A stretch of 64,000 nucleotides of DNA. It comes from Streptantibioticus rubrisoli (GTDB taxonomy: Bacteria; Actinomycetota; Actinomycetes; Streptomycetales; Streptomycetaceae). The notes under the pieces were generated by a model. It saw nothing but the letters and a program-made list of their open reading frames with translations, was not told the origin of the DNA and ran no database searches. Both the position numbers and the translations under genes were made by a program. Within the stretch, counting starts at the first letter, position 1, and the number at the start of each line of letters is the position of its first letter. The stretch covers positions 248,001 through 312,000 of the forward strand of contig NZ_JANFNH010000002.1 in NCBI RefSeq assembly GCF_024436055.1. Reading direction: 5' to 3'. This document shows, piece after piece, positions 7,296 to 16,613 of the stretch.

Positions 7296-8606
7296 ATGAA
7301 GACCTTCTCCCACGAACGCCTGGCCGCCCTGGCCCGCGAGCGCGGGATGCCCGACGAGTACCTCCGTGACCTCAGGATCGTGTCGTCCGTACTGCCGTTC
7401 AAGGTGAACGAGTACGTCGCCCACCAGCTCATCGACTGGTCGGCGGCGCCCGACGACCCGATCTTCCGACTCACCTTCCCGCACCGCGACATGCTGCCGC
7501 CGGAGGTTTTCGAGGGCATCGCCGCCCTGTACGACGGCGATGCCCCGCGCGAGGTGCTGCGCAAGGCCGCGGCCGAGGCCCAGGCCCTGCTCAACCCCCA
7601 CCCGGGCGACCAGTTGGCGGCCAACGTGCCGACGCTGGACGGCCAGCGCCTCGACGGACTCCAGCACAAGTACGCCGAGACGGTGCTGGTCTTCCCCTCA
7701 CAGGGACAGACCTGCCACGCCTACTGCGGATACTGCTTCCGCTGGGCGCAGTTCGTCGGCGTCGCCGAACTGCGCCAGGCGCTGCGCGACCCCGCGCTGC
7801 TCACCGCCTACCTGGCTGGTCACCGAGAAGTCACCGACGTCCTGTTCACGGGCGGCGATCCGCTGATCATGAAGACCCAGGTGCTGCGCCGCTGGGTCGA
7901 ACCACTGCTGGACCCCGCCATGGAGTCGGTGCGCACGCTGCGCTTCGGCACCAAGGCGCTGTCCTACTGGCCCGCCCGCTTCACCACCGACCCCGACGCC
8001 GACGATCTGCTGCGGCTGTTCGAGCGGTGCGTCGCCGCGGGCCGCCATGTCGCGGTGATGGCGCACTTCTCCCACACCCGCGAGCTGGAAACCCCGCTGG
8101 TACGGGAGGCGATCGCCCGTATCCGGGCCACCGGTGCCGTCATCCGCGCGCAGGCGCCGCTCGTCGCCCACGTCAACGACGACGCCACCGTGTGGTCGCG
8201 GATGTGGCAACGCATGGTGGAGCTGGGCGTGTTGCCGTACTACATGTTCGTCGAACGCGACACCGGTGCCCGCAGCTACTTCGGCGTCCCGCTCGGCAGG
8301 GCGCACCAGATCTACACCGACGCCATACGCGGCGTCTCCGGACTCGCCCGCACCGCCCGCGGCCCGGTGATGTCCGCCGCGCCCGGCAAGGTGCTGGTCG
8401 ACGGCGTCACCACCATCGCCGGGGAACGCGTCTTCACCTTGCGCATGTTGCAGGCCCGCGACCCGCGCCAGGTCGGACGGCAGTTCTTCGCCGCCTACGA
8501 CCCGACCGCCGAGTGGTTCGACGACCTGCGGCCCGCGCTCGGCTCCTGGTTCCCCGGGCAACGCGCCGTGCGGGATGCCGAGTTGGCCGCGGCGGGCGCC
8601 CGATGA
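7296..8606 (+). CDS. radical SAM enzyme of the lysine 2,3-aminomutase (KamA) family
   Basis: The protein is 436 residues. The 4Fe-4S motif CxxxCxxC is Cys140, Cys144 and Cys147 (CHAYCGYCFRW), and a TGGDPL stretch at 185-190 matches the SAM-binding glycine motif. The C-terminal lysine that would carry PLP is Lys365, but the usual PGGGGK run around it reads SAAPGK. Family members move an alpha-amino group to the beta carbon using PLP and a 5'-deoxyadenosyl radical. The expected role is formation of a beta-amino acid building block. The altered PLP loop suggests a different substrate or reaction. Its stop overlaps the start of the next gene by 4 bases. Confidence 0.85.
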   Translation: MKTFSHERLAALARERGMPDEYLRDLRIVSSVLPFKVNEYVAHQLIDWSAAPDDPIFRLTFPHRDMLPPEVFEGIAALYDGDAPREVLRKAAAEAQALLNPHPGDQLAANVPTLDGQRLDGLQHKYAETVLVFPSQGQTCHAYCGYCFRWAQFVGVAELRQALRDPALLTAYLAGHREVTDVLFTGGDPLIMKTQVLRRWVEPLLDPAMESVRTLRFGTKALSYWPARFTTDPDADDLLRLFERCVAAGRHVAVMAHFSHTRELETPLVREAIARIRATGAVIRAQAPLVAHVNDDATVWSRMWQRMVELGVLPYYMFVERDTGARSYFGVPLGRAHQIYTDAIRGVSGLARTARGPVMSAAPGKVLVDGVTTIAGERVFTLRMLQARDPRQVGRQFFAAYDPTAEWFDDLRPALGSWFPGQRAVRDAELAAAGAR

Positions 8607-10093
8607 AGGCCACCGTCCACGAGGTCAGCCTCACCCAGCGCCATGTCTGGCGCTCCGCCCGCGAGGCGATACCCGTGCAGCCCGGCGTGGTGGTGGAGCT
8701 GGCGCAGGACGGAGCCAGCGGCTTCGGTGAGGCGTCGGCGTTCATGACGCACCGCTACAACTCCGACCTGGACCGCCTCCACGCCGACCTGCGCCGAATC
8801 GCCCCCGTACTGGCCGAGTTGGGCCCGGGCGACCCCTGGGCGGTGTGGCAGCTCCTCGCGGCCGAACTACCCGAATCGCCCTTCGTGCTCGCCGCGCTCG
8901 ACTCCGCCGTGCACGACCTGCGCGCCCGGCTGCTGGGGGTACCGCTATGGCGCTCCCTCGGTCTCGCCGAACCGCGTGGTCTGCGCTCCAGCTACAGCAT
9001 CGGACTGGACGAGCCCGCCGCGATGGCCCGCAAGCTCGGCGAACGACCGGGCTGGCACGCGTACAAGGTCAAGCTCGCCGACCCGGCGGACCTGACCATC
9101 CTCAAGGAACTGCGCCAGCACACCGACGCGCCGTTCTACGTCGACGGCAACTGCGGCTGGGAGCTGGACCGTACGCTGCCCGCGCTGGAGCACATGCGCG
9201 AACTCGGCGTCGAACTGGTCGAGCAGCCCTTCCCCCGGGAGGCCTGGGCGGACGCCCGCACCCTCAAGCGGCACAGCCCGCTGCCCGTACTGGCCGACGA
9301 GTCCATCACCTCACCCGCCGATCTCGACCCGTGCACCGAGGCCTTCCACGGCATCAACGTCAAGCCGATGAAGGCGGGCGGCATCACCCCCGCCCTGGCG
9401 ATGCTGCGCACCGCCCGGGAGCGCGGCCTGATCACCATGTTGGGCTGCATGTACGAGTCCGCGGCGGGCGTGACGGCCACCGCGCACCTCGGCGGCCTGG
9501 CCGACCACCTCGACGTCGACGTGGTCGACCTGCTCGCGGTGGACACCGGCCGCGGACTGGCCCTCGACGGCGTCGGCCGGGTCAGCCTCCCGGACCGGCC
9601 CGGCTCCGGCTATCTGCCCGACCCCTCGGCGCACGGCTGGCGGGTGCGGGCGGTGCCGGTCGAGGAGGTCCGGCCGATCCGCCACCAGGTGCTGCGGCCG
9701 GGGCAACCCGCCAGCTCCTGCGCCTACCCGGAGGACGGCGACCCCGGCGTCCGGCACTTCGCGGCGCTGGCCGCGGGCGAGACGGTCGGCGCGGCCTCGC
9801 TCTACCCGCAGGACCCGCCCGCCCCGCACACCGTCGCGGGGCTGCCACCCGGCCGCGGCTGGCGGCTGCGCGGTATGGCCACCGTGGAGACGGTGCGCGG
9901 CACCGGCGCCGGTTCCGCGCTGCTGCGCACCGCGCTCACCCATGCGGCGCTGGCCGGTGCCGGCGCCGTGTGGTGCAACGCCCGCAGCTCGGCGGCGGAT
10001 TTCTATCGACGGCACGGCTTCCAGGTCCTGGGCGAGGAGTTCGACATGCCGGGGATCGGGCCGCACTGGTTCATGTACTGGAGCCCGCGATGA
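8603..10093 (+). CDS. dipeptide-epimerase-like enolase-superfamily enzyme fused to a GNAT domain
   Basis: The protein is 496 residues in two parts. Residues 1-360 are a muconate-lactonising/dipeptide-epimerase-type barrel: KxK at Lys155/Lys157, metal ligands Asp181, Glu207 (VEQP) and Asp232 (DES), and a second base in NVKPMKAGG at 252-260. Residues from about 365 form a GNAT acyltransferase: RGMATVETVRGTGAGSALL is the acyl-CoA loop and WCNARSSAADFYRRHGF the closing motif. The first half would epimerise an alpha carbon of an amino acid or dipeptide; the second would acylate an amine. ATG at 8603 overlaps the kamA-like stop. I know no standard protein with this domain order. Frame continuity argues against an assembly fusion, but I cannot check this. 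Confidence 0.85.
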   Translation: MKATVHEVSLTQRHVWRSAREAIPVQPGVVVELAQDGASGFGEASAFMTHRYNSDLDRLHADLRRIAPVLAELGPGDPWAVWQLLAAELPESPFVLAALDSAVHDLRARLLGVPLWRSLGLAEPRGLRSSYSIGLDEPAAMARKLGERPGWHAYKVKLADPADLTILKELRQHTDAPFYVDGNCGWELDRTLPALEHMRELGVELVEQPFPREAWADARTLKRHSPLPVLADESITSPADLDPCTEAFHGINVKPMKAGGITPALAMLRTARERGLITMLGCMYESAAGVTATAHLGGLADHLDVDVVDLLAVDTGRGLALDGVGRVSLPDRPGSGYLPDPSAHGWRVRAVPVEEVRPIRHQVLRPGQPASSCAYPEDGDPGVRHFAALAAGETVGAASLYPQDPPAPHTVAGLPPGRGWRLRGMATVETVRGTGAGSALLRTALTHAALAGAGAVWCNARSSAADFYRRHGFQVLGEEFDMPGIGPHWFMYWSPR

Positions 10094-11175
10094 CCAGCAC
10101 AACACAAGCCCCGCCCACTCAACTCCCCCTGATCGGCGAGGAGTCGGCGCGTTACCTCGCCCATGCGGCGCTCACCGACGCGGGGGTCCCGGAGGCTGAC
10201 GCCCGGCAGGTGGCCGACGCTCTGGTGGACACCTCGCTGCGCGGCATCGACACCCACGGCCTGCGGCTGCTCCCGCAGTACCTGGACGAACTCGCCTCCG
10301 GCGTGGCCAGGTCCGCGGCCCGGACCACCGTCGTCCGGGACCGCGGCGCCGGTCTGCTGCTGGACGCCGACGGGTCGCTCGGGGTGCTCGCCGGACTGGT
10401 CGCCGCCCGGCTCGCCGCCGAGCGCGCCGCCCGGTTCGGTGTGGCAGCCGTGGGCGTACGCAACTCCAACCACTTCGGCGCCGCGTCCGTCTACACCCGT
10501 CAGCTGGCCCGACAGGGGCTGGTGGGAATCGCGGTCACCTCGGCGGCCTCCCGGGTCGCCCCGTACGGCGGGATCGAGCCGCTGTTCGGCACCAACCCCA
10601 TCAGTGTGGCCGCGGGTTCGGACGGCACCGAGTTCGCCCTGGACATGGCCACCAGCCAGGTCTGCTTCGGTGAGATCAAGCAGCGCAGGGCCGACGGCCG
10701 CCGACTCGACCCCGGCTGGACCACCGACGCCGACGGCCAACCGACCCAGCAGCCGGACGAGGCGTACGCGCTCTCGCCGCTGGGCGGCTACAAGGGGCAG
10801 GGGCTCGCCATGGCGGTCACCCTGCTCGGCGCCGCCCTCACCGGCTCACCGCCGGACTGGCGGCTGACCCAGGTCGGCGCGGGCGAGCCAGGGCGCAGCC
10901 GTCAGGTGGGACACCTGGTACTCGCCCTGGACCCCGGCGCGTTCTGCGGCCGGGAGCGATTCGACGCGGGCCTGGCCGACCTGCTGGCCACCGTCCGCTC
11001 CGCCGCCCCCGCCGGGGACCGGCCCGTCCTCGCCCCCGGCGACCCCCAGCGGGACCACGAGCGCCAGCGCCGCGCCCGCGGCATCCCGCTCGACGCGCGC
11101 ACCGCCGACGTGCTGGCGGAACTGGCCCGCCGCGTGGGCACCGAAGGCCCCACGGTCAGGGAGGCACAGGCGTGA
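10090..11175 (+). CDS. Ldh2/malate-lactate-dehydrogenase-type NAD(P)-dependent oxidoreductase
   Basis: The protein is 361 residues. Family signatures are the early DTSLRGIDTHGLRLLPQYL, the catalytic-loop NSNHFGAASVY, GTNPISVA, and DMATSQVCFGEI with GGYKGQGLAMAV further on. The family reduces 2-oxo or cyclic imino acids with NAD(P)H (malate, ureidoglycolate, delta-1-piperideine-2-carboxylate). In this operon, beside a transaminase and a 2-hydroxyacid oxidase, it would interconvert oxo, hydroxy and imino acids of the building block. ATG 10090 overlaps the upstream stop (ATGA), so translation is coupled. Confidence 0.85.
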   Translation: MTSTTQAPPTQLPLIGEESARYLAHAALTDAGVPEADARQVADALVDTSLRGIDTHGLRLLPQYLDELASGVARSAARTTVVRDRGAGLLLDADGSLGVLAGLVAARLAAERAARFGVAAVGVRNSNHFGAASVYTRQLARQGLVGIAVTSAASRVAPYGGIEPLFGTNPISVAAGSDGTEFALDMATSQVCFGEIKQRRADGRRLDPGWTTDADGQPTQQPDEAYALSPLGGYKGQGLAMAVTLLGAALTGSPPDWRLTQVGAGEPGRSRQVGHLVLALDPGAFCGRERFDAGLADLLATVRSAAPAGDRPVLAPGDPQRDHERQRRARGIPLDARTADVLAELARRVGTEGPTVREAQA

Positions 11176-12401
11176 TCCTGATACTGATCAGCCCGCGCAA
11201 CGCGGGCCTGCCGTTCGGCAGTTGGCTGGCGGAGAGCGCGGGCCGACTGCTGGCGGTCACCGCGGACGGCGTGGACATCGGAGCGGGCTTCGCCGAGACG
11301 GCGACCGTACCCGACTACACCGACGACGACGCGGTGCTGGCCGCCGCCCGGCGGCTCGCCGCGCGCCACCGGCCGACGGCGGTACTGGCACTCGCCGAGG
11401 TCGACGTGGAGCGAGCCGCCGTACTGCGCGGCGAGTTGGGGCTGCCCGGCCTGGACACCGCCGCCGCCCTGGCCTACCGCGACAAGGTGCTGATGAAGCG
11501 CTACGCCCGCGGTGCCGGGCTGAAGGTGCCGGACTTCGCCCCGGTGCGCGAGGTCGCCGACATCGTGTCCTTCATGGCCGGGCATGCCGGCCGGGTGGTG
11601 GTCAAACCGCGTTCGGGATCCGGCTCCACCGGTGTGCACGTGCTGGACCATCCGTCCCAGGCGGCCGGTCTCGCGGACACCATCGCGGCCGACGGCTACG
11701 AGGTCGAGGAGTTCGTGGACGGCGCGCTGCACCATGTGGACGCCTTCCGGGTGGACGGCGCCGCGGTGGTCGCGGTGCCGTCCCGCTACACCAGCGACGG
11801 ATGTCTGGCGCACTGGACCGACACCCCCTTCGGCTCCACCACCCTGGCGCTCACCGATCCGCTGGGCGCCCGACTCGTCGCGGAGACCTGGCGGTTGATC
11901 GACGCGCTGCCGTCGCCGCCGACGGTCTGCGCGCACGCCGAGTTCTTCGTCACCGCCAGCGGCGAGATCGTGCTGTGCGAGGTGGCCGCCCGGATCGGCG
12001 GCGGCCCCATACCGACGATGCTGCGGCATGTCATCGGCACCGACCCGCGCCGGATGTGGTCCCGGGTGGAATGCGGCCTGCCGGTCGACTTCGCACCGGT
12101 ACGCGAGCGGGCGGCGACGGCACCGCACGCGGCCTTCTGCGGCATACCGCCCCGGCGGGGCCGGGTGCTGCGGGTCCCCGAGGCACCGGCCGACGTCCAT
12201 GACTTCACCCTCAACACCCACATCGGGGACGACTGGAGCGGGGAGCGCTACCAGCACCGCAAGTCGGCGGACTTCATGGCCAGTTGGGTGGTCACCGACC
12301 CGGATCCGGTGGCGCTGCGGGCGCGGCTGCGGGCCACCGTCGCCGAGGTCGCGGCGGGCTTCGACTGGGAGCTGGAAGCCGTGGCGGGAGGTGTCCGATG
12401 A
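11172..12401 (+). CDS. ATP-grasp ligase (first of two)
   Basis: The protein is 409 residues with the order N-domain, ATP-grasp and C-extension. The phosphate-binding loop VVVKPRSGSGSTGVHVL is near residues 138-154 and the metal-binding end of the fold is LCEVAARIGGGPI near 268-280. It resembles carboxylate-amine ligases of the L-amino-acid ligase/carbamoyl-phosphate-like group that activate a carboxylate as acyl phosphate and join it to an amine. GTG at 11172 overlaps the upstream stop by 4 bases. It probably forms one peptide or amide bond of the cluster product. The C-terminal 100 residues are not a family I can name. Confidence 0.8.
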   Translation: MILILISPRNAGLPFGSWLAESAGRLLAVTADGVDIGAGFAETATVPDYTDDDAVLAAARRLAARHRPTAVLALAEVDVERAAVLRGELGLPGLDTAAALAYRDKVLMKRYARGAGLKVPDFAPVREVADIVSFMAGHAGRVVVKPRSGSGSTGVHVLDHPSQAAGLADTIAADGYEVEEFVDGALHHVDAFRVDGAAVVAVPSRYTSDGCLAHWTDTPFGSTTLALTDPLGARLVAETWRLIDALPSPPTVCAHAEFFVTASGEIVLCEVAARIGGGPIPTMLRHVIGTDPRRMWSRVECGLPVDFAPVRERAATAPHAAFCGIPPRRGRVLRVPEAPADVHDFTLNTHIGDDWSGERYQHRKSADFMASWVVTDPDPVALRARLRATVAEVAAGFDWELEAVAGGVR

Positions 12402-13612
12402 GCTACACGGCACGCGTCCTACCCGCCGACCTGCGCCCGACCGCGCGGGACTTCCGCGGCCTCGGCAACCCCGACACCATCTGGGAGGACGCCCGTTGGT
12501 GCCGGTTCACCGAACGCACCGACCTGCACGAGGTGCGCTACCTGCGGATCGAGGAGTACGGCCACACGGTGGCCCTGGCCCCGCTGCTGCTCACCCGTGA
12601 GCCGGGCGGCCTGCTGTTCTACGATCCGCCCCGGCTGGCCACAACCGCCGGTGCGATGGCCGAACCCGAACTTCTCGATCCGGCGGACCGGGAACGTTGG
12701 ACCAAGCTCACCGAGGCACTGGCTACCGACCGGGCGGACCACTACCCCACGGTGGCGCTGGCCACCTTCGGCTCTCACCACGGTGTGGCCCACGCCCCGG
12801 ACCGCACCCCCGGCCAGCGGCTGGCCGTGATGGCCGCGCTCCCCGGCCTGCTCGCCGACGCGGCCGCCGAACTGGGCTGCCGCAGTAGCGCGTTGCTGTA
12901 CGTACCGGAACCGGCGGCGGCCGAGGTCGACCGGGCGGCCACCGGCGCCGGATACACCGCCGCACTGCTCGGCGCCGAGGGCGTCGCCCAACTGACCGCG
13001 TCCAGTTGGGAGGAGTACCTGGCCGGGCTCAGCAGCCGCCGCCGCACCCGGCTGCGCAAGGAACTGAAGGAGTACGAGCGGTCCGGCTTCCGCACCGTGA
13101 TCCGCCGCGGGCCGGAGGCGATCGACGACGAGGTGGTCGCACTCCAGGTCGCGCACCGGGCGAAGTACGGACTGCCCGGCGGAGACGAGCGGGTGCGCCG
13201 GGACTTCGACGGCATCCGCGCGGAACTCGGCGAAAGCTGCCTGGTGTTGGGCGCCGAGTGGGACGGTGAGCTGCTGGGCTTCGTGCTGTTCCTGCGCACC
13301 GACGAGGCACTGTTCGCCCGTACCGCGGGCTTCGCCCCGCAGGCGCAGGGGTGCTATCTGGCACTCACGTACCACGAGGCCGCCCGCTTCGCGGTGGAGG
13401 GCGGCATCCGCCGGATCCACTACGGAATGGCCGCCTACGAGGCCAAGTTCGCCCGCGGCTGCGAACTCCAGCCGCGCTGGGGCTGGTTCGCCTTCCACGG
13501 CCCGGACGCCGACGCCTACCGCGAGGCGCTGGCCCTGCAGTCACACAGCATCGAGCGCCGACTTGAGCGGGTCGGCGCCCCCGCGACTCCCGTCCCCTCC
13601 CGCAGGAGCTGA
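12398..13612 (+). CDS. FemAB-like/GNAT-fold transferase
   Basis: The protein is 404 residues. Two GNAT-like halves are suggested. The second contains SSRRRTRLRKELKEYERSGF at about 210-230, LGAEWDGELLGFVLF and FARGCELQPRWGWF, which match the peptidoglycan-biosynthesis/recognition FemAB-like family. FemAB proteins transfer amino acids from aminoacyl-tRNA to an amine; others in this family are untested acyltransferases. Placed between two ATP-grasp genes, it may be a third amide-forming enzyme. ATG 12398 overlaps the upstream stop. Whether it takes aminoacyl-tRNA or acyl-CoA cannot be told. Confidence 0.75.
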   Translation: MSYTARVLPADLRPTARDFRGLGNPDTIWEDARWCRFTERTDLHEVRYLRIEEYGHTVALAPLLLTREPGGLLFYDPPRLATTAGAMAEPELLDPADRERWTKLTEALATDRADHYPTVALATFGSHHGVAHAPDRTPGQRLAVMAALPGLLADAAAELGCRSSALLYVPEPAAAEVDRAATGAGYTAALLGAEGVAQLTASSWEEYLAGLSSRRRTRLRKELKEYERSGFRTVIRRGPEAIDDEVVALQVAHRAKYGLPGGDERVRRDFDGIRAELGESCLVLGAEWDGELLGFVLFLRTDEALFARTAGFAPQAQGCYLALTYHEAARFAVEGGIRRIHYGMAAYEAKFARGCELQPRWGWFAFHGPDADAYREALALQSHSIERRLERVGAPATPVPSRRS

Positions 13613-13615
13613 CCG

Positions 13616-14536
13616 ATGAAACTGCAACCCACCGGCACCATCTGGATGGACGGCGAGTTCGTCCCCTGGGACCAGGCACAGGTCCATGTACTGACCCCGA
13701 GCCTGCACTACGGATGGGGCGTCTACGAGGGCATCCGCGCCTACCCGACAGCCGAAGGACCCGCGGTCTTCCGGCTGCGCGAACACCTGGAGCGGCTGCA
13801 CGACTCCGCCCGGGTCTACCTGATGGATCCCGGCTTCACGGTGGACCAACTCACCGAGGCGGCATTGGAGTTGCTGCGCCGCGTCGGCCTGGACTCCGCC
13901 TACCTGCGGCCCATCGTCTACCTCGGCTACGGCACCATGGGCGTCGCCCCCCAGCTGGACAGCGCCCGGGTGGCCATCGCCGCCTGGCCCTGGGGCTCGT
14001 ACCTGGGCGAGAAGGCGGAGCAGGAGGGCTGCCGGCTCACCGTCAGCAGCTGGCAGCGCAACGGCATCCACTCGGTGCCCCCGCTCGCCAAGGCCACCGG
14101 CGCCTACGTCAACTCGGCGCTGGCGAAGGTCGCCGCCATCCGCGCGGGCTACGACGACGCGCTGCTGCTCACCCCGACCGGTCACGTGGCGGAGGCCTCC
14201 GCCGCGAACGTCTTCGCGGTGCGCGACTCGGTCCTGGTGACCCCGCCGGTCAGCGACAACATCCTGCCCGGGATCACCCGGCAGTCCCTCATCACCCTGG
14301 CCCGGGACTTCGGCCTCACCGTCGAGGAGCGCAGCCTGACCCGCGGCGAACTGTACGTCGCCGACGAGGCGTTCTTGACCGGCACCGCCACCGAGGTGGT
14401 ACCGGTCGCCTCGGTCGACGACCGACCGATGGGCGCCGGAGGCTGCGGACCGGTCACCAAGCAACTGCGCGAGGCCTTCACCGACGTGGTCCACGGACGC
14501 AACCCCACCTACCGCCACTGGCTGGAGTACGCGTGA
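13616..14536 (+). CDS. branched-chain-type class IV PLP aminotransferase
   Basis: The protein is 306 residues, the normal length for IlvE. The N-terminus IWMDGEFVPWDQAQVHVLTPSLHYG is typical, the PLP lysine is Lys159 in PLAKATGAYVNSALAK, and EASAANVFAVRD and GTATEVVPV complete the fold-type IV signature. The enzyme transfers an amino group between glutamate and a branched or aromatic 2-oxo acid. In this cluster it probably serves a building block rather than primary valine/leucine synthesis, given its place in the coupled operon. It starts 3 bases after the FemAB-like stop. Confidence 0.9.
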   Translation: MKLQPTGTIWMDGEFVPWDQAQVHVLTPSLHYGWGVYEGIRAYPTAEGPAVFRLREHLERLHDSARVYLMDPGFTVDQLTEAALELLRRVGLDSAYLRPIVYLGYGTMGVAPQLDSARVAIAAWPWGSYLGEKAEQEGCRLTVSSWQRNGIHSVPPLAKATGAYVNSALAKVAAIRAGYDDALLLTPTGHVAEASAANVFAVRDSVLVTPPVSDNILPGITRQSLITLARDFGLTVEERSLTRGELYVADEAFLTGTATEVVPVASVDDRPMGAGGCGPVTKQLREAFTDVVHGRNPTYRHWLEYA

Positions 14537-15315
14537 GTTCAGGCATCACCTCCGACACCGGGATCCGGCCCGCCGACGCCCGCGCGGACGGATCCCCCGG
14601 CAGCCTCGCGGCCCTGGAGGCCGCGGTCGCCAGGCTGACCGGCGCGGCACTGGCACTGCGCGACGACACCGGCCCCTGGGCGGTCTCGCGTCGGGAGGAA
14701 GCCGCCGACCGGGCCGTCGACCTGCTGGCCGCCCGCGCCTGGCGGGCGCTGCCCGCCGCCTCGCACGGCAACGCCGAGGTGGCCGCCCGGCGTTGTGTGT
14801 GCTACCTCCTCGCCCGCGACACCGCGCTGGCCGCCGGGTGCCGCGACACGGATCCGGCCAGAGCGCACCGGCTGGCCGCTCACGCGCTGCTGCTGCTCAC
14901 CCTGGCCGAGCACTTCGACGCCGCCACGTTCAGGACCAGGGAACTCCTCGGCCCGGCCCCCGAGGGCCGGTTGCTGGCGGCCTGGCGCATGGTGGACGAG
15001 GCGCTGGAGCGGCTGTCCACCACCCGCCATGAGTGGGTGGGCGCCGAGCCGGGCGTGGTGGCGGCCGCCGGATGGGTACTGGTGGACCGCGTCGGCCGAC
15101 TGCTCACCGGGGCCGCACTCGTCGCACAGGCCGCCGGGCGCAACCGCACCGCCGAACACCCGGACGCCACAGCCGAGTTGCTGGTCAACGCCGCACGCCG
15201 GTACGCCTGGAACCATCTGCGCGGCCCGGCGCCGGAAGCCGCGACACCGACGCATGTCCGCCGTTCGCTGGAGTTGCTGTGCGCGCTGGCACCCGGCGGC
15301 AAGGGGGCGCCGTGA
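14533..15315 (+). CDS. unknown helical protein
   Basis: The protein is 260 residues and I do not recognise the family. The sequence is almost wholly alanine- and leucine-rich helix (AALEAAVARLTGAALAL, AHRLAAHALLLLTLAEHF, AAGWVLVDRVGRLLTGAALVA) with no signal peptide and no continuous membrane span. The pattern is loosely like the four-helix C-terminal half of acyl-CoA dehydrogenases, without an FAD or catalytic motif that I can identify. GTG at 14533 overlaps the aminotransferase stop, and its own stop overlaps the MFS start, so it is made with the cluster. It may be a helper protein or a diverged oxidoreductase domain. Confidence 0.7.
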   Translation: MSSGITSDTGIRPADARADGSPGSLAALEAAVARLTGAALALRDDTGPWAVSRREEAADRAVDLLAARAWRALPAASHGNAEVAARRCVCYLLARDTALAAGCRDTDPARAHRLAAHALLLLTLAEHFDAATFRTRELLGPAPEGRLLAAWRMVDEALERLSTTRHEWVGAEPGVVAAAGWVLVDRVGRLLTGAALVAQAAGRNRTAEHPDATAELLVNAARRYAWNHLRGPAPEAATPTHVRRSLELLCALAPGGKGAP

Positions 15316-16613
15316 CCCGGGTGGCGCGGCGGCTCGCCGGACTGCTGCTGCCGGACGGTGCGGCGGGCCGGATGCTGGCCCTGGGCGCCTGCGTCGACTC
15401 ACTGGGCACCGGCATGTTCTTCGCGTCGGCCACCTTGTACTTCGTCGGCATGGTCGGCATCCCCGCCACCAAGGTGGCGTTCGCGACCACGCTCGCCGGG
15501 GCGCTGGCACTGCTGGCCCCGGTGCCGCTGGGACGGCTCGCCGACCGGGCGGGCACCGGCACGTTCTACATGGTTCTGCTCCTGCTGCGCGGACTGGGCT
15601 ACAGCGCCTACGCGTTCGTCACCGGCTACCCCGCCTATCTGGTACTGACCGTGCTGCTCACCGCGTTGGACCGGTCAAGCACCCCGATCCAGCAGGCCGT
15701 GGTGACCGCCGCGATCGGCGGCGGCGACCGCACCCGGACGATGGCCTCCATCCGTGCCGTGCGCAACATCGGCCTGACCGTCGGCTTCCTGCTGGCGGGC
15801 GCGGTCTTCGCGTCGAGCAGCAGGGGCGCGTTCACCGTCCTCTTCCTCGCCAACGGCGTCTCCTTCCTGGTCGTGGCGGGCACGGTACGGCTGGCGCTGG
15901 CCCGCACCGGGACGACCGTACGGCGCGAACCCGCCCCAGGCGGCGCCGCGCAGCGGCCCGAGGTGGTCCGATCGCCGTTGCGCGACTGGTGGTTCATGGT
16001 CTTCACGGTCGGCAACGGCGTACTGTCGCTCTACGACACCGTGCTGGTCGTGCTGCTGCCGGTGTGGGTGATCCAGCACACCTCGATCGCCTCCGCCTGG
16101 GTGCCGGTGCTGATGGCCGTCAACACCGTGCTCACCGTGGTGCTCCAGGTCTATGTCGCCCGGTTCGCCGAGACCGCGGCCGCCGCGGTCCGGCTGCTGG
16201 TGCTGGCCGGTGCGCTGATGATGGCGTGCTGCGGGTTCTTCGCGCTCGGCCAGGCGCAGTCCACCGGTGTGGCGGTGGCCGCGGCGCTGATGGCGGTGGT
16301 GATGCTCTCGGTCGCCGAGAACCTGCACTCGGTCGCCGCCTGGGAACTGTCCTCCGAGTTGGCGCCGCCCGCCGCCCGCGCCCGCTACCTCGGCGCCTTC
16401 AGCCTCTCCCTCACCGGGCAGAAGGTGGTCGGACCCACCCTGCTGGTCGTCGTCCTGCTCCCCACCGGGCTGATCGCCTGGCCGGTGCTGGCCGGTGCGT
16501 TCGGCTGCGCCGCACTGGTCTGCCGTACCGCGGCCCGCCGCAGCCTCGCCGAGCGGGCCGGGCACATCCAGGCCCTGCCCTCAACCCTCCCAACCACCGA
16601 GGTGACCCCATGA
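15312..16613 (+). CDS. MFS transporter
   Basis: The protein is 433 residues with about 12 hydrophobic segments and the loop-2-like motif PLGRLADRAGTG at about 75-86. This is the layout of drug:H+ antiporters of the major facilitator superfamily. It starts with GTG overlapping the upstream stop. Sitting inside the biosynthetic operon, it is the likely exporter of the product and may give self-resistance. Confidence 0.88.
   Translation: MTRVARRLAGLLLPDGAAGRMLALGACVDSLGTGMFFASATLYFVGMVGIPATKVAFATTLAGALALLAPVPLGRLADRAGTGTFYMVLLLLRGLGYSAYAFVTGYPAYLVLTVLLTALDRSSTPIQQAVVTAAIGGGDRTRTMASIRAVRNIGLTVGFLLAGAVFASSSRGAFTVLFLANGVSFLVVAGTVRLALARTGTTVRREPAPGGAAQRPEVVRSPLRDWWFMVFTVGNGVLSLYDTVLVVLLPVWVIQHTSIASAWVPVLMAVNTVLTVVLQVYVARFAETAAAAVRLLVLAGALMMACCGFFALGQAQSTGVAVAAALMAVVMLSVAENLHSVAAWELSSELAPPAARARYLGAFSLSLTGQKVVGPTLLVVVLLPTGLIAWPVLAGAFGCAALVCRTAARRSLAERAGHIQALPSTLPTTEVTP

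Noticed and set aside
7085-8561. Long minus-strand frames opposite the biosynthetic genes
   Set aside because: High third-position GC produces long antisense frames; none has a ribosome site or family motif.
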